Shown piece by piece: positions 39,026 through 47,649 of a stretch of 64,000 bases of DNA (position 1 is its first letter; each line of letters starts with the position of its first letter). The translations under genes were made by a program, and so were the position numbers. Under the pieces are notes generated by a model. It was not told the DNA's origin. It made no database searches and saw only the letters and a list, made by a program, of their open reading frames with translations. The DNA is from Ignavibacteriales bacterium (GTDB taxonomy: Bacteria > Bacteroidota > Ignavibacteria > Ignavibacteriales > Ignavibacteriaceae), in contig JADJHL010000010.1 in assembly GCA_016707585.1 (NCBI GenBank), positions 1-64,000 of the forward strand, written 5' to 3'.

Positions 39026-40009
39026 TTATTTTAATATTTCATCTTTCATTTTCTTTTGATCTGGCTTTGGGTGAACGTGATGATCTTTTTCTTCATCTTC
39101 TTTAATAATCACGGAAGCTAGAATAGATACTAACAATGTTCCCATAATTACAAGCAGAGATGTTTGTACAGGTATATGAACCCAGCCGGAGATTATCATC
39201 TTAACGCCAATGAAAAGTAGGATAAAAGAAATTCCAAACTTTAAGTAACGGAAAAGATTTAGTATTCCTGCCAAAGCAAAAAACAAAGATCGCAAACCAA
39301 GTATTGCAAATAGGTTTGATGTTATCACAATAAATGAATCCTGGGTTATTGCCAATACTGCCGGAATTGAATCAATAGCAAAAACAACATCAGTGGATTC
39401 AAGAAGTACAACAGTAATAAATGCAACTGTTGCATAAGTTTCACCATTATGTTTTACAAAAAAGTGATCGCTTCCAACATCAGTTTTTATCTTAAACATT
39501 TTTTTTGCAAGCTTAACAAATATGTTGTGGTCAGGATGAATTTCTTCTTCTTTTGATAAAAACATTTTTATTGCTGTAAAGACAAGCACAGCTCCAAGTA
39601 AGTAAATCATAAAACTAAATGTTTTGATCAGTTGAACACCAGCCACTATAAATAAAATTCTTAAAACAATAGCTCCGATGATTCCCCATTTTAATATTCT
39701 GGGTTGATGTTGTTCTTTTATTCCCATCATACTAAAGATTAAAATGAATACGAATAGATTATCAACTGAAAGAGAGTATTCAATTAAATATCCTGTAATA
39801 AATTCAAATGCTTTGCTATTGCCATCAGGAAGGTAAAAATAAATTGTAGCCCCAAACATTAATGCTGTTGTAATCCAAACAGCAGACCAAATTAGTGCAG
39901 TTTTTACAACTATCTTTCCTTTACGATGATCTGTAACATACATGTCTATTAAAAAGATTATGATGAACAGCAGAATAAAAACTATCCAGAGAATGTTTTC
40001 AGGGTTCAT
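39026..40009 (-). CDS. TerC/Alx family integral membrane protein
   Basis: 327 residues, about nine transmembrane helices. Family motifs: YSLSVDNLFVFILIFSMM with acidic metal-ligand-type Asp, VVLLESTDVVFAIDSIPAVL, SNLFAILGLRSLFF. TerC/Alx proteins export or handle Mn2+ and are linked to tellurite and pH resistance; in several bacteria they metallate secreted enzymes. The charged tail ends in HHVHPKPDQKK. It is convergent with the aminotransferase and separated by 210 bases from the decarboxylase operon. No Mn riboswitch (yybP-ykoY type) was recognised upstream. Confidence 0.92.
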   Translation of the reverse strand: MNPENILWIVFILLFIIIFLIDMYVTDHRKGKIVVKTALIWSAVWITTALMFGATIYFYLPDGNSKAFEFITGYLIEYSLSVDNLFVFILIFSMMGIKEQHQPRILKWGIIGAIVLRILFIVAGVQLIKTFSFMIYLLGAVLVFTAIKMFLSKEEEIHPDHNIFVKLAKKMFKIKTDVGSDHFFVKHNGETYATVAFITVVLLESTDVVFAIDSIPAVLAITQDSFIVITSNLFAILGLRSLFFALAGILNLFRYLKFGISFILLFIGVKMIISGWVHIPVQTSLLVIMGTLLVSILASVIIKEDEEKDHHVHPKPDQKKMKDEILK

Positions 40010-40220
40010 AACTTAACAACTGATTATTGATTAATGAGTGATCAAAAAAATATTGAACTACACTTAATTGAAAATATTGGAAATCTTAATTGAAATTTAT
40101 CTAAAATGAGATAAATGAGAAAGAGCTTGTAACTCTTATTTGAACTATTATGTGATTATGTTGAATAAGTGAGTAGAAAACTTTATGTTTTCTACTCGCA
40201 ATAAAATATATACTAGCACA

Positions 40221-41384
40221 TCATCCCATAAAGAAGCTTAACAAAATACCTGCTGCAACTGCACTGCCTATAACACCCGCAACGTTTGGTGCCATTGCAT
40301 GCATTAACAAGTGATTTGTTTTATCGTATTGTAATCCTACAACCTGAGAGACTCTTGCACTGTCCGGTACTGCTGAAACACCCGCATTACCTATTAGAGG
40401 ATTTATTTTATTTCCTTCTTTTAAGAATAAGTTCATAAACTTTGCAAACATTACACCACCAAATGTAGCAACCATAAATGATACGGCACCGAGAGCAAAT
40501 ATTCCAACTGATTTTGCAGTTAAAAAAGTTGTTGCCTGTGTTGATGCACCAACTGTTAAACCTATTAAGATTGTTACAATATCAATAAGTGAACCCTTTG
40601 CAGTATCCGCTAATCTTTTTGTAACTCCGCTTTCCTTAAGAATATTTCCGAAGAAAAGCATACCTAACAAAGGCATTGCACTTGGAGTGATTAAAGTTGT
40701 GAGTATTAACCCAACAATAGGGAAGAGCACTTTTTCTAATCGTGAAACCGATCTTGGTGGTTTCATTCTTATCAATCGTTCTTTATCAGTTGTAAGCAGC
40801 TTCATTATTGGAGGCTGGATTACAGGAACAAGTGCCATATACGAATATGCTGAAACTGCTATAGCTCCAACCAATTCAGGTGCCAGTTTTGAAGCAAGAA
40901 ATATTGCGGTGGGCCCATCAGCGCCACCTATAATACCAATTGCAGCAGCTTGTTCCGGTAAGTAACCAAGAACTAGTGCAATCATATAAGCGCCAAATAT
41001 ACCTAACTGAGCAGCTGCGCCGAGAAGTAATAATTTTGGATTTGAGAGAAGTGTTGAAAAATCCGTCATCGCACCAATGCCTAAAAATATAAGCGGCGGA
41101 TAAATTCCTTTAAGTACTCCAAAATATAAATAGCTCATAACACTGCCAGGTTCATAAATTCCGATCTGAAGATTAGCTCCTTCAAGAAAGGGAATATTTC
41201 CAATCAAAATTCCAAATCCAATCGGAACCAAAAGCAATGGTTCATAATCCTTAGCGATTGCAAGATATATAAATGCCAATGCGACGGAAATCATTATTAA
41301 GTGCCCAATTGTAAAATGGGGGAATGCAGTGTACTTAAAGAACTGATCGAAGCCGTGAACCATAAATTCGAATAATTGTTCCAT
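40221..41384 (-). CDS. mmdB: Na+-translocating (methylmalonyl-CoA) decarboxylase beta subunit
   Basis: 387 residues, strongly hydrophobic, matching OadB/MmdB/GcdB. Landmarks are AKDYEPLLLVPIGFGILIGN near the N-terminus, the Na+/H+ site loop IGIIGGADGPTAIFLASKLA with its conserved Asp (about residue 155), and GNAGVSAVPDSARVSQ near the C-terminus. This subunit decarboxylates carboxybiotin and pumps Na+ outward. It is the last gene of a five-gene operon, two bases after the biotin-carrier stop. The carboxyltransferase and epimerase upstream point to methylmalonyl-CoA rather than oxaloacetate. Confidence 0.93.
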   Translation of the reverse strand: MEQLFEFMVHGFDQFFKYTAFPHFTIGHLIMISVALAFIYLAIAKDYEPLLLVPIGFGILIGNIPFLEGANLQIGIYEPGSVMSYLYFGVLKGIYPPLIFLGIGAMTDFSTLLSNPKLLLLGAAAQLGIFGAYMIALVLGYLPEQAAAIGIIGGADGPTAIFLASKLAPELVGAIAVSAYSYMALVPVIQPPIMKLLTTDKERLIRMKPPRSVSRLEKVLFPIVGLILTTLITPSAMPLLGMLFFGNILKESGVTKRLADTAKGSLIDIVTILIGLTVGASTQATTFLTAKSVGIFALGAVSFMVATFGGVMFAKFMNLFLKEGNKINPLIGNAGVSAVPDSARVSQVVGLQYDKTNHLLMHAMAPNVAGVIGSAVAAGILLSFFMG

Positions 41385-41386
41385 TG

Positions 41387-41830
41387 CTAGTCTCCAATTT
41401 CGATAAGAACATCGCCTTCAAGAACTGAATCACCTGATTTAACTTTTATGGTTTTTATTATGCCGTCTTTATCAGCATTAATGTTATTCTCCATCTTCAT
41501 AGCTTCAAGGGTGATTAACTTTGCACCTACTTTTACTGTTTCTCCTTCTCTAACATGTATATTAAGTATAACACCAGGTAAAGGTGATTTTACATAACCT
41601 GCACCTTTTGGAGCGCCAGGTGCACTGGTTTTTTGTTGTGATGGAACTGAATCAGTTGTTGGAACTGCAACAGAGCGTACAAGTTTTGGAGTTTTACTTT
41701 GAGCAATAACCTTATCAACTTCTACTTTATAAGTTGCGCCGTTAACTTCTATTTCAGCAATATTATCTTCAACGTTAACAACGTTAACATCGTATTTGTT
41801 GCCTTGAATTGTAAACTTAAATTTTTTCAT
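41387..41830 (-). CDS. mmdC: Biotin carrier subunit of the decarboxylase
   Basis: 147 residues: an N-terminal beta-rich domain (KFTIQGNKYDVNVVNVEDNI), a Ser/Thr/Pro/Ala linker (about 50-78) and a C-terminal biotinyl domain with the biotinylation site LEAMKMENNI (Lys about residue 113). The carrier moves CO2 as carboxybiotin between the carboxyltransferase and the membrane beta subunit. It lies between the delta-like and beta subunit genes with gaps of 15 and 2 bases. Confidence 0.93.
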   Translation of the reverse strand: MKKFKFTIQGNKYDVNVVNVEDNIAEIEVNGATYKVEVDKVIAQSKTPKLVRSVAVPTTDSVPSQQKTSAPGAPKGAGYVKSPLPGVILNIHVREGETVKVGAKLITLEAMKMENNINADKDGIIKTIKVKSGDSVLEGDVLIEIGD

Positions 41831-41845
41831 AATATTTATCCTCGA

Positions 41846-42256
41846 TTATCTTGGATGCTGTCTTAATCCGTAAATTTTAGAACTCCACGGTGAATAAGTT
41901 CTTGATGTTTGATTTATAGTTAATACCGTGTCCTCCTTATCATGCATTTCAGAATAGTATAGATGTAATGCCATTGCGATTGCAGCGTTCACTTCACCTG
42001 AGATACTTATATCTTCTTTTACTTCTATAACTTTGCCTTCTCTTCGTAAAAGTCTTTTTACGTTTATCTGAAGTACCTTGGTGAGATTGAAGAAGAGCAA
42101 GTACAAAAGCAATAACGCCACAAATACTACAACATAACCTATTACTGTCATTCCTATTCCAAACGGATCGAGTTTGAGGAATAGATCAGAGTTTCTTTTA
42201 ATTACTGCATTTGATGAGTCAATTGCAGCTTGCTGTTGTAATAATCCTAAAAACAT
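41846..42256 (-). CDS. OadG-family (delta/gamma) small subunit
   Basis: 136 residues with one transmembrane helix (about residues 34-58, IGMTVIGYVVVFVALLLLYL). A cytoplasmic tail ends in YSPWSSKIYGLRQHPR, the WS...G...R ending typical of OadG/MmdD. It assembles the membrane and soluble parts of the pump. An ISGEVNAAIAMALHLYYSE segment matches the conserved helix of the family in Bacteroidetes. Operon position confirms the call although the family is poorly conserved. Confidence 0.85.
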   Translation of the reverse strand: MFLGLLQQQAAIDSSNAVIKRNSDLFLKLDPFGIGMTVIGYVVVFVALLLLYLLFFNLTKVLQINVKRLLRREGKVIEVKEDISISGEVNAAIAMALHLYYSEMHDKEDTVLTINQTSRTYSPWSSKIYGLRQHPR

Positions 42257-42269
42257 TTTTTATCCTTTC

Positions 42270-43829
42270 TTATAGTGGTAGATTGGAATGTTTTTTTGGA
42301 GGATTTACATCCTTCTTTGTTGCAAGTGATTGCAAAGCGCGAATTACTCTGAACCTTGTATTTCTTGGTTCGATAACATCATCAATATAACCGTACTTTG
42401 CTGCAACATAAGGTGTAGCAAATTTCATTCTGTAATCTTCTTCACGTTCTTTTACAAATTTAATTCTTTCTTCAGGATCAGTAATCAATTGTAATTCTTT
42501 TTGATGAAGAACTTCTATTGCACCTTTTGGACCCATCACTGCAATCTCAGCACCCGGCCATGCGTAATTTATATCGCCACGCAAATGTTTTGAACTCATT
42601 ACATCATAAGCACCGCCGTATGCTTTACGAAGTATGACAGTTACTTTTGGTACTGTTGCTTCGCCGTATGCAAATAAAAGTTTTGCACCATGAATAATAA
42701 TTCCACCATACTCTTGTGTTGTTCCAGGTAAGAATCCAGGAACATCAACAAATGTTACAATAGGAATATTAAACGCATCACAGAATCTAACAAAGCGTGC
42801 AGCCTTGCGTGATGAGTTAATATCAAGTACACCAGCTAAGTAGCTCGGTTGATTAGCTACAATGCCTACTGACATTCCATTAAATCTTGCAAAGCCTGTA
42901 ATGATATTTGGAGCGTAATGTCTTTGTACTTCTAAAAATTCATGATAATCTACAACTGCATGTATTACGTCTTTAACATCGTAAGGTTTATTAGTTGCTT
43001 CCGGTATTAGTGAATTGAGAGCATCCTCAAGTCTATCAATAGGATCATCACATGGTAAAAGTGGTGGATCTTCTAAATTGTTTTGTGGTAAATAACTGAG
43101 AAGTTTTCTAATTAGTTGGATTCCTTCTTCTTCACTGTCTGCAACAAAATGTGTAACACCTGATTTTGCACCATGCACCATTGCGCCGCCGAGTTCTTCT
43201 TCGGTAACAGTTTCACCGGTTACAGTCTTTACAACTTTTGGTCCCGTAACAAACATATAACTTGATTTGTTGGACATGATAATAAAATCGGTAAGAGCGG
43301 GTGAGTAAACAGCACCACCGGCACACGGTCCAAATACTGCTGAGATCTGTGGGATTACGCCTGATGCTAAAATATTTCTTTGGAAAATATCTGCATATCC
43401 ACCAAGTGATTTAACACCTTCCTGAATACGAGCACCACCACTATCATTTATTCCGATAATCGGTGCGCCGACTTTCATTGCTTTATCCATAACCTTACAT
43501 ATTTTCTGAGCGTACATTTCAGATAATGAACCGCCAAATACAGTAAAGTCCTGAGAGAATACATATACTAATCTTCCATCAATTGTTCCGTACCCGGTTA
43601 CAACTCCATCTGATAAGTATGATTCTTTATCTAATCCAAAATCAATACTGCGATGACAAACAAACATATCGAATTCTTCAAAGCTGCCTTCATCAAGCAA
43701 AAGAGCGATTCTTTCCCTTGCAGTTAACTTGCCCTTTTTGTGTTGAGATTCGATGCGCTTTTCTCCGCCACCAAGCTTAGCTTGCTGACGCAGTGCCATC
43801 AACTCTTTTATTTTATCTTCCATTGCCAT
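42270..43829 (-). CDS. mmdA: Methylmalonyl-CoA decarboxylase alpha / acyl-CoA carboxyltransferase
   Basis: 519 residues of the carboxyl-transferase family: LTARERIALLLDEGSFEEFD, QDFTVFGGSLSEM, NDSGGARIQEGVKSLGGYA (first oxyanion site), CAGGAVYSPALTDF, PGFLPGTTQEYGGIIIHGAK and KAYGGAYDVMSSKHLRGD. It transfers the carboxyl group from methylmalonyl-CoA to biotin. It could also work as the beta part of propionyl-CoA carboxylase, but the adjacent OadG, carrier and OadB genes favour the Na+ pump. It starts 49 bases after the epimerase. Confidence 0.93.
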   Translation of the reverse strand: MAMEDKIKELMALRQQAKLGGGEKRIESQHKKGKLTARERIALLLDEGSFEEFDMFVCHRSIDFGLDKESYLSDGVVTGYGTIDGRLVYVFSQDFTVFGGSLSEMYAQKICKVMDKAMKVGAPIIGINDSGGARIQEGVKSLGGYADIFQRNILASGVIPQISAVFGPCAGGAVYSPALTDFIIMSNKSSYMFVTGPKVVKTVTGETVTEEELGGAMVHGAKSGVTHFVADSEEEGIQLIRKLLSYLPQNNLEDPPLLPCDDPIDRLEDALNSLIPEATNKPYDVKDVIHAVVDYHEFLEVQRHYAPNIITGFARFNGMSVGIVANQPSYLAGVLDINSSRKAARFVRFCDAFNIPIVTFVDVPGFLPGTTQEYGGIIIHGAKLLFAYGEATVPKVTVILRKAYGGAYDVMSSKHLRGDINYAWPGAEIAVMGPKGAIEVLHQKELQLITDPEERIKFVKEREEDYRMKFATPYVAAKYGYIDDVIEPRNTRFRVIRALQSLATKKDVNPPKKHSNLPL

Positions 43830-43878
43830 TTTGTTTACCTGTAAAATATATTTTATATAGTATAGTGCTTATTAATTT

Positions 43879-44286
43879 CTATTCCGGTTTTTCGCAGAGT
43901 TCTGTTAAAACTCCAAATGTAGATTTCGGATGCAAGAAAGCAATGTTCAATCCTTCAGCACCTTTTCTTCCTTTTTCATCAATAAGAATTACATTTTTAG
44001 ATTTAACTTCTTCAAGTGAGTTTTGCAATCCATTAACTGCGAAAGCAAGATGATGAATTCCTTCACCTTTCTTTTCAATAAATTTGCCAATTGGTCCATC
44101 TGGAGAAGTTGACTCAAGTAATTCTATTTTTGTTTGGCCAACCATAAAGAAAGCAGTTTTAACTTTTTGATCAGCAACTTCTTCAACTGCGTAGCATTTT
44201 AATCCAAGTACATTTTCATAATACTTAATTGCTTCATCAATATTTTTAACTGCAATTCCGATATGTTCTATGTGAGATATGTTCAT
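43879..44286 (-). CDS. mce: Methylmalonyl-CoA epimerase
   Basis: 135 residues of vicinal-oxygen-chelate fold: ISHIEHIGIAVKNIDEAIKY (first metal His), KIELLESTSPDGPIGKFIEK (Glu ligand), GIHHLAFAVNGL (second His). It interconverts (S)- and (R)-methylmalonyl-CoA, joining the decarboxylase to a B12-dependent mutase encoded elsewhere. It is the first gene of the operon. Length is normal for the family. Confidence 0.93.
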   Translation of the reverse strand: MNISHIEHIGIAVKNIDEAIKYYENVLGLKCYAVEEVADQKVKTAFFMVGQTKIELLESTSPDGPIGKFIEKKGEGIHHLAFAVNGLQNSLEEVKSKNVILIDEKGRKGAEGLNIAFLHPKSTFGVLTELCEKPE

Positions 44287-44622
44287 ATTTTTTATTGATT
44301 GATTATTAATGTTTAGAAAATAATTAAAATCGTAACGTTTTTACAAAGTAAGTGCCAGCATCAATTATTTTAAGGAAATTGATTTTAATGTTAATAGAGC
44401 GAATTGACAATTGTTAATCAATTCTTACTAAATGTAAAAAAAATAATTTCTTTTCCTGTTAGTGAGAAATAAGATAGTTTAATTAAAGTTAAACCTATCA
44501 AATCCATTCTTAAATGATTAAATAAAAAGTTGTTATAGCTTCTTGCACGGAAAGTTCAAATTCTCTATTTTTACACGCTAATTTTTGAGGAAATCAATTA
44601 GTTTAGTTTCTTCAAGAAATCT
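44287..44622. other. Divergent intergenic region between mce and tRNA-Leu
   Basis: 336 AT-rich bases with no gene. It holds the minus-strand promoter of the decarboxylase operon and, near its right end, a candidate tRNA promoter. Confidence 0.6.
44543..44571 (+). promoter_or_regulatory. Candidate promoter for tRNA-Leu
   Basis: TTGCAC (44543-44548), 17-base spacer, TATTTT (44566-44571), about 50 bases ahead of the tRNA. The spacing is ideal for a housekeeping sigma-70 promoter; the -10 box is imperfect. Confidence 0.4.
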
Positions 44623-44708
44623 GCCGGGATGGCGGAATTGGTAGACGCACAGGACTTAAAATCCTGTGTTCCGTTTGGGACGTGCCGGTTCGACTCCGGC
44701 TCTCGGTA
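44623..44708 (+). tRNA. tRNA-Leu (anticodon UAA)
   Basis: Acceptor GCCGGGA pairs with TCTCGGT. The D arm is GGCGGAATTGGTAGACGC; anticodon stem CAGGA/TCCTG encloses loop CTTAAAA with anticodon TAA. A long variable arm (TGTTCCGTTTGGGACG) marks a class II tRNA, and the T arm is GCCGGTTCGACTCCGGC. CCA is not encoded. An 11-bp hairpin follows. Confidence 0.96.
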
Positions 44709-44728
44709 CATTCTTAAATAACTAATAT

Positions 44729-44757
44729 CAAATCCCAAATTATAAGTTTGGGATTTG
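44729..44757 (+). terminator. Hairpin after tRNA-Leu
   Basis: CAAATCCCAAA (44729-44739) and TTTGGGATTTG (44747-44757) form a perfect 11-bp stem with a 7-base loop, followed by TATTTTGG. The T run is weak, so it may be a processing or partial termination hairpin between the two tRNAs. Confidence 0.6.
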
Positions 44758-44783
44758 TATTTTGGTAATTATGATTTTGTACT

Positions 44784-44857
44784 GGGCTCTTAGCTCAGTT
44801 GGTTAGAGCGTCTGCTTGACGTGCAGAAGGTCAAAGGTTCGACTCCTTTAGAGCCCA
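44784..44857 (+). tRNA. tRNA-Val (anticodon GAC)
   Basis: Acceptor GGGCTCT pairs with AGAGCCC. The D arm is TAGCTCAGTTGGTTAGAGC; anticodon stem TCTGC/GCAGA encloses loop TTGACGT with anticodon GAC. Variable loop AGGTC and T arm AAAGGTTCGACTCCTTT follow. CCA is not encoded. A terminator hairpin lies 40 bases downstream, just ahead of thrS. Confidence 0.96.
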
Positions 44858-44896
44858 CACATTGGATCTTTAGGAGGCACAGCTCAAAAATCTTTT

Positions 44897-44921
44897 ATCG
44901 GAGTTTACTCCGATTTTTTTT
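44897..44921 (+). terminator. Rho-independent terminator between tRNA-Val and thrS
   Basis: ATCGGAGT (44897-44904) pairs with ACTCCGAT (44907-44914), then eight T. It ends only 15 bases before the thrS ATG at 44936, so either thrS has no room for its own promoter downstream of it or it depends on read-through; see findings. Confidence 0.88.
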
Positions 44922-44935
44922 ATAAGAAGTTAATT

Positions 44936-46858
44936 ATGAGTAAAATAAAAATAACATTTCCAGATGGAGCAGTTAAAGAGTTTGATAACGGTATAACCGG
45001 TTATCAAATTGCTCAATCAATTTCATCTCGATTAGCAGATGAAGTTCTTGCAGTTAAGTTTAATGATGCAATAAAAGATTTACATCGTGCTATTGAGGGA
45101 GATGGAACTGTTAAGTTTTTAACTTTTGATGATGTTGAAGGTAAAGAGGTTTATTGGCATTCATCATCGCATTTAATGGCTCATGCTGTGCAGGATATTT
45201 TTCCCGAAGCAAAATTTGGTGTTGGGCCTGCAATAGAAGCGGGATTTTATTATGATATTGATATTAATACTCAGCTTTCCGAAGATCATTTAAAACAAAT
45301 TGAAGATAAAATGTTAGCTCTTTCAAAAACTGATACAAGATTTGAAAGAGAAGAATTATCTCAACAAGATGCGATTGAATATTTTAAGAAGAAAGGTGAT
45401 CAATATAAAGTTGAACTTCTTTCTGAAATGGATGAGACTAAAGAAAAGATAAGTATTTATAAAGAAGGTTCATTTACTGATCTTTGCCGCGGACCTCATT
45501 TACCAAATCCTGGTAAAATAAAGTTTGTTAAGCTGCTTAACATATCCGGTTCTTATTGGCGCGGTGATGAGAAGAATAAACAGTTACAAAGAATTTATGG
45601 AATAACTTTCCCTAAAAAGAAAATGTTGGATGATTATCTTTTCATGCTTGAAGAAGCAAAGAAAAGAGATCATCGTAAACTTGGTAAATCTTTAGATTTA
45701 TTTAGTGTTCATGAAGAAGCTGGCGCAGGATTGATTTATTGGCATCCAAAAGGTGCAAGAATAAGATTAGAAGTAGAAGATTTCTGGCGTAAAGCACATT
45801 TAGAAAATGGATATGAGTTACTTTATTCTCCACATATGGGAAAAAGCTGGTTGTGGGAAACAAGCGGACATTTAGGATTTTATAAAGATAGTATGTATGC
45901 GGGAATGAAGGTTGATGAACAGGATTATTATATCAAACCAATGAATTGTCCTTTTCATATTATGATATATAAAACTCATTTACGTAGTTACAGAGATTTG
46001 CCTTTACGCTGGGCAGAATTAGGAACAGTATATCGATACGAAAAAAGTGGTGCTCTCCATGGATTGCTTCGAGTAAGAGGATTTACCCAGGATGATGCGC
46101 ATATCTTTTGTACCGATGATCAAATGGAATCTGAGATTATTGAAGTTATAAGATTTGCAAAATATGTTCTAGGTTCTTTTGGATTTACAGAGATGAATTA
46201 TTATCTGTCAACAATGCCGGAAAAAGCTGTTGGTGAACCTGAATTGTGGCTCAAAGCCGAAGATTCATTAAGGAAAGCTTTAGAAAAAGAAAATTTATCT
46301 TATGAAGTAGATGAAGGTGGCGGTGCTTTTTATGGACCAAAGATCGATATCAAAATAAAAGATGCACTTGGTAGAGAATGGCAGTTAAGTACAATCCAGT
46401 TTGATTTTAATTTGCCAGAACGATTTGGAATGACTTACATCGGAGAAGATGGAAAAGAACACAGACCTTTCATGGTACATCGTGCATTACTCGGATCGAT
46501 CGAAAGATTTTTTGGAATTTTAATTGAACATTATGCTGGCGAATTTCCATTGTGGTTAGCTCCAACTCAGGTTGCAATTGTTCCCGTTTCTCAGAATTAT
46601 ATAGAATATGCTCATCAAGTTGCTGATACGTTGAGAAAACAAGGTATTCGTTACGAAGTTGATGAAAGAAATGAAAAAATTGGCTATAAAATCCGTGATT
46701 GGGAGATGCGTAAAGTTTCATATATGCTTGTAGTTGGTGAAAAAGAAAAGGAAGCAAATGCAGTTTCCGTAAGAAAACACAAAGAAGGTGACCAGGGTTC
46801 TTTGGCTTTATCAGAATTTATTGATAAAATTGTGATCGAAATTAAAAATAAAGTTTGA
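44936..46858 (+). CDS. thrS: Threonyl-tRNA synthetase
   Basis: 640 residues, full length. Order: TGS domain (MSKIKITFPDGAVKEFDNGI), editing domain with HSSSHLMAHAV, class II core with motif 2 RYEKSGALHGLLRVRGFTQ, zinc ligand Cys in MNCPFHI, motif 3 HRALLGSIERFFGILIEH, and the anticodon-binding domain (APTQVAIVPVSQNY). It charges tRNA-Thr and edits Ser-tRNA. It heads a translation operon (infC, rpmI, rplT, pheS, pheT) in an order widely conserved in bacteria. No strong ribosome site precedes its ATG. Confidence 0.97.
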   Translation: MSKIKITFPDGAVKEFDNGITGYQIAQSISSRLADEVLAVKFNDAIKDLHRAIEGDGTVKFLTFDDVEGKEVYWHSSSHLMAHAVQDIFPEAKFGVGPAIEAGFYYDIDINTQLSEDHLKQIEDKMLALSKTDTRFEREELSQQDAIEYFKKKGDQYKVELLSEMDETKEKISIYKEGSFTDLCRGPHLPNPGKIKFVKLLNISGSYWRGDEKNKQLQRIYGITFPKKKMLDDYLFMLEEAKKRDHRKLGKSLDLFSVHEEAGAGLIYWHPKGARIRLEVEDFWRKAHLENGYELLYSPHMGKSWLWETSGHLGFYKDSMYAGMKVDEQDYYIKPMNCPFHIMIYKTHLRSYRDLPLRWAELGTVYRYEKSGALHGLLRVRGFTQDDAHIFCTDDQMESEIIEVIRFAKYVLGSFGFTEMNYYLSTMPEKAVGEPELWLKAEDSLRKALEKENLSYEVDEGGGAFYGPKIDIKIKDALGREWQLSTIQFDFNLPERFGMTYIGEDGKEHRPFMVHRALLGSIERFFGILIEHYAGEFPLWLAPTQVAIVPVSQNYIEYAHQVADTLRKQGIRYEVDERNEKIGYKIRDWEMRKVSYMLVVGEKEKEANAVSVRKHKEGDQGSLALSEFIDKIVIEIKNKV

Positions 46859-46889
46859 TTTTATCTATTAACATTAAAAGAGGTTAAGT

Positions 46890-47435
46890 ATCAGTCAGAA
46901 ACAATCTGTTCGTATAAACGAAGAAATAAAAGCTGCAAAAGTTAGAGTAATTGATGTAGATGGTTCGCAATTAGGTGTTTATACAGTTAGAGATGCAATT
47001 AGGTTATCTGAAGAAAGGGGACAGGATCTTGTTGAAATAGCCCCGCAAGCAGTGCCTCCTGTTTGTAAGATTATCGATTTTGGTAAGTTCAAATATGAAC
47101 AACAAAAGCGTGAAAAGATTCAGAAGAAGAATCAGGTTGTTTCAATTCTTAAAGAAATAAGAATGCATCCTAATACAGATGTTCATGATTTTGAATTTAA
47201 AGCTAAACACGCGCAAAATTTTCTTGAAGAAGGAAATAAAGTTAAAGTAAGCGTTATGTTTAAGGGTCGTGAAATGGCCTACACTGAACAAGGCGAAGAG
47301 TTATTAAAAAAGTTTATTGAAAAGTTGGAAGATGTATCTAAAGTTGAGTCTCCAATTAAACTTGAAGGAAGAAATATGGCTACCATATTAGTTCCTCAAT
47401 CTAAAAAAGCAAAGAAAACAAATAAGCAGGAATAA
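46890..47435 (+). CDS. infC: Translation initiation factor IF-3, apparent AUC start
   Basis: IF-3 binds the 30S subunit and checks start codons. Conserved sequence begins well before the first ATG of the frame (47052): SVRINEEIKAAKVRVIDVDG, VYTVRDAIRLSEERGQDLVE, IAPQAVPPVCKIIDFGKFKY. Upstream of SVRINEEI the frame has no ATG, GTG or TTG. An AGAGG ribosome site (46879-46883) lies six bases before ATC at 46890, giving 181 residues, a normal IF-3 length. Non-AUG starts (AUU, AUC, AUA) are known for infC and give autoregulation, because IF-3 rejects them. The C-terminal domain (VSVMFKGREMAYTEQGEEL) is intact. Confidence 0.93.
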   Translation: MSQKQSVRINEEIKAAKVRVIDVDGSQLGVYTVRDAIRLSEERGQDLVEIAPQAVPPVCKIIDFGKFKYEQQKREKIQKKNQVVSILKEIRMHPNTDVHDFEFKAKHAQNFLEEGNKVKVSVMFKGREMAYTEQGEELLKKFIEKLEDVSKVESPIKLEGRNMATILVPQSKKAKKTNKQE

Positions 47436-47441
47436 TTTAAT

Positions 47442-47633
47442 ATGCCAAAAATGAAAAGCAATCGTGGTGCTTCTAAATCTTTTAAGAAGACTGCGTCTGG
47501 AAGTTTTAAAAGAAAGAAAGCTTATAAAAGCCACATTCTTACTTCTAAAACTACAAAGAGAAAAAGAGGGTTAAGAAAAGGCACACTTGTTAGTGATGCT
47601 GAACAAAAACGTGTTCGGATAATGGTTCAATAA
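47442..47633 (+). CDS. rpmI: 50S ribosomal protein L35
   Basis: 63 residues, very basic: MPKMKSNRGASKSFKKTASG, FKRKKAYKSHILTSKTTKRK and the L35 tail LRKGTLVSDAEQKRVRIMV. It follows infC by six bases and precedes rplT by 16, the standard infC-rpmI-rplT order. Confidence 0.96.
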   Translation: MPKMKSNRGASKSFKKTASGSFKRKKAYKSHILTSKTTKRKRGLRKGTLVSDAEQKRVRIMVQ

Positions 47634-47649
47634 TAGAGAAAGATTAACA

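Noticed and set aside
40010..40220. yybP-ykoY manganese riboswitch ahead of the TerC gene
   Set aside because: No recognisable consensus in the 211-base gap; AT-rich sequence only.
44858..44935. T-box riboswitch for thrS
   Set aside because: The leader is only about 80 bases and no specifier stem or T-box consensus is visible; only a simple terminator is supported.
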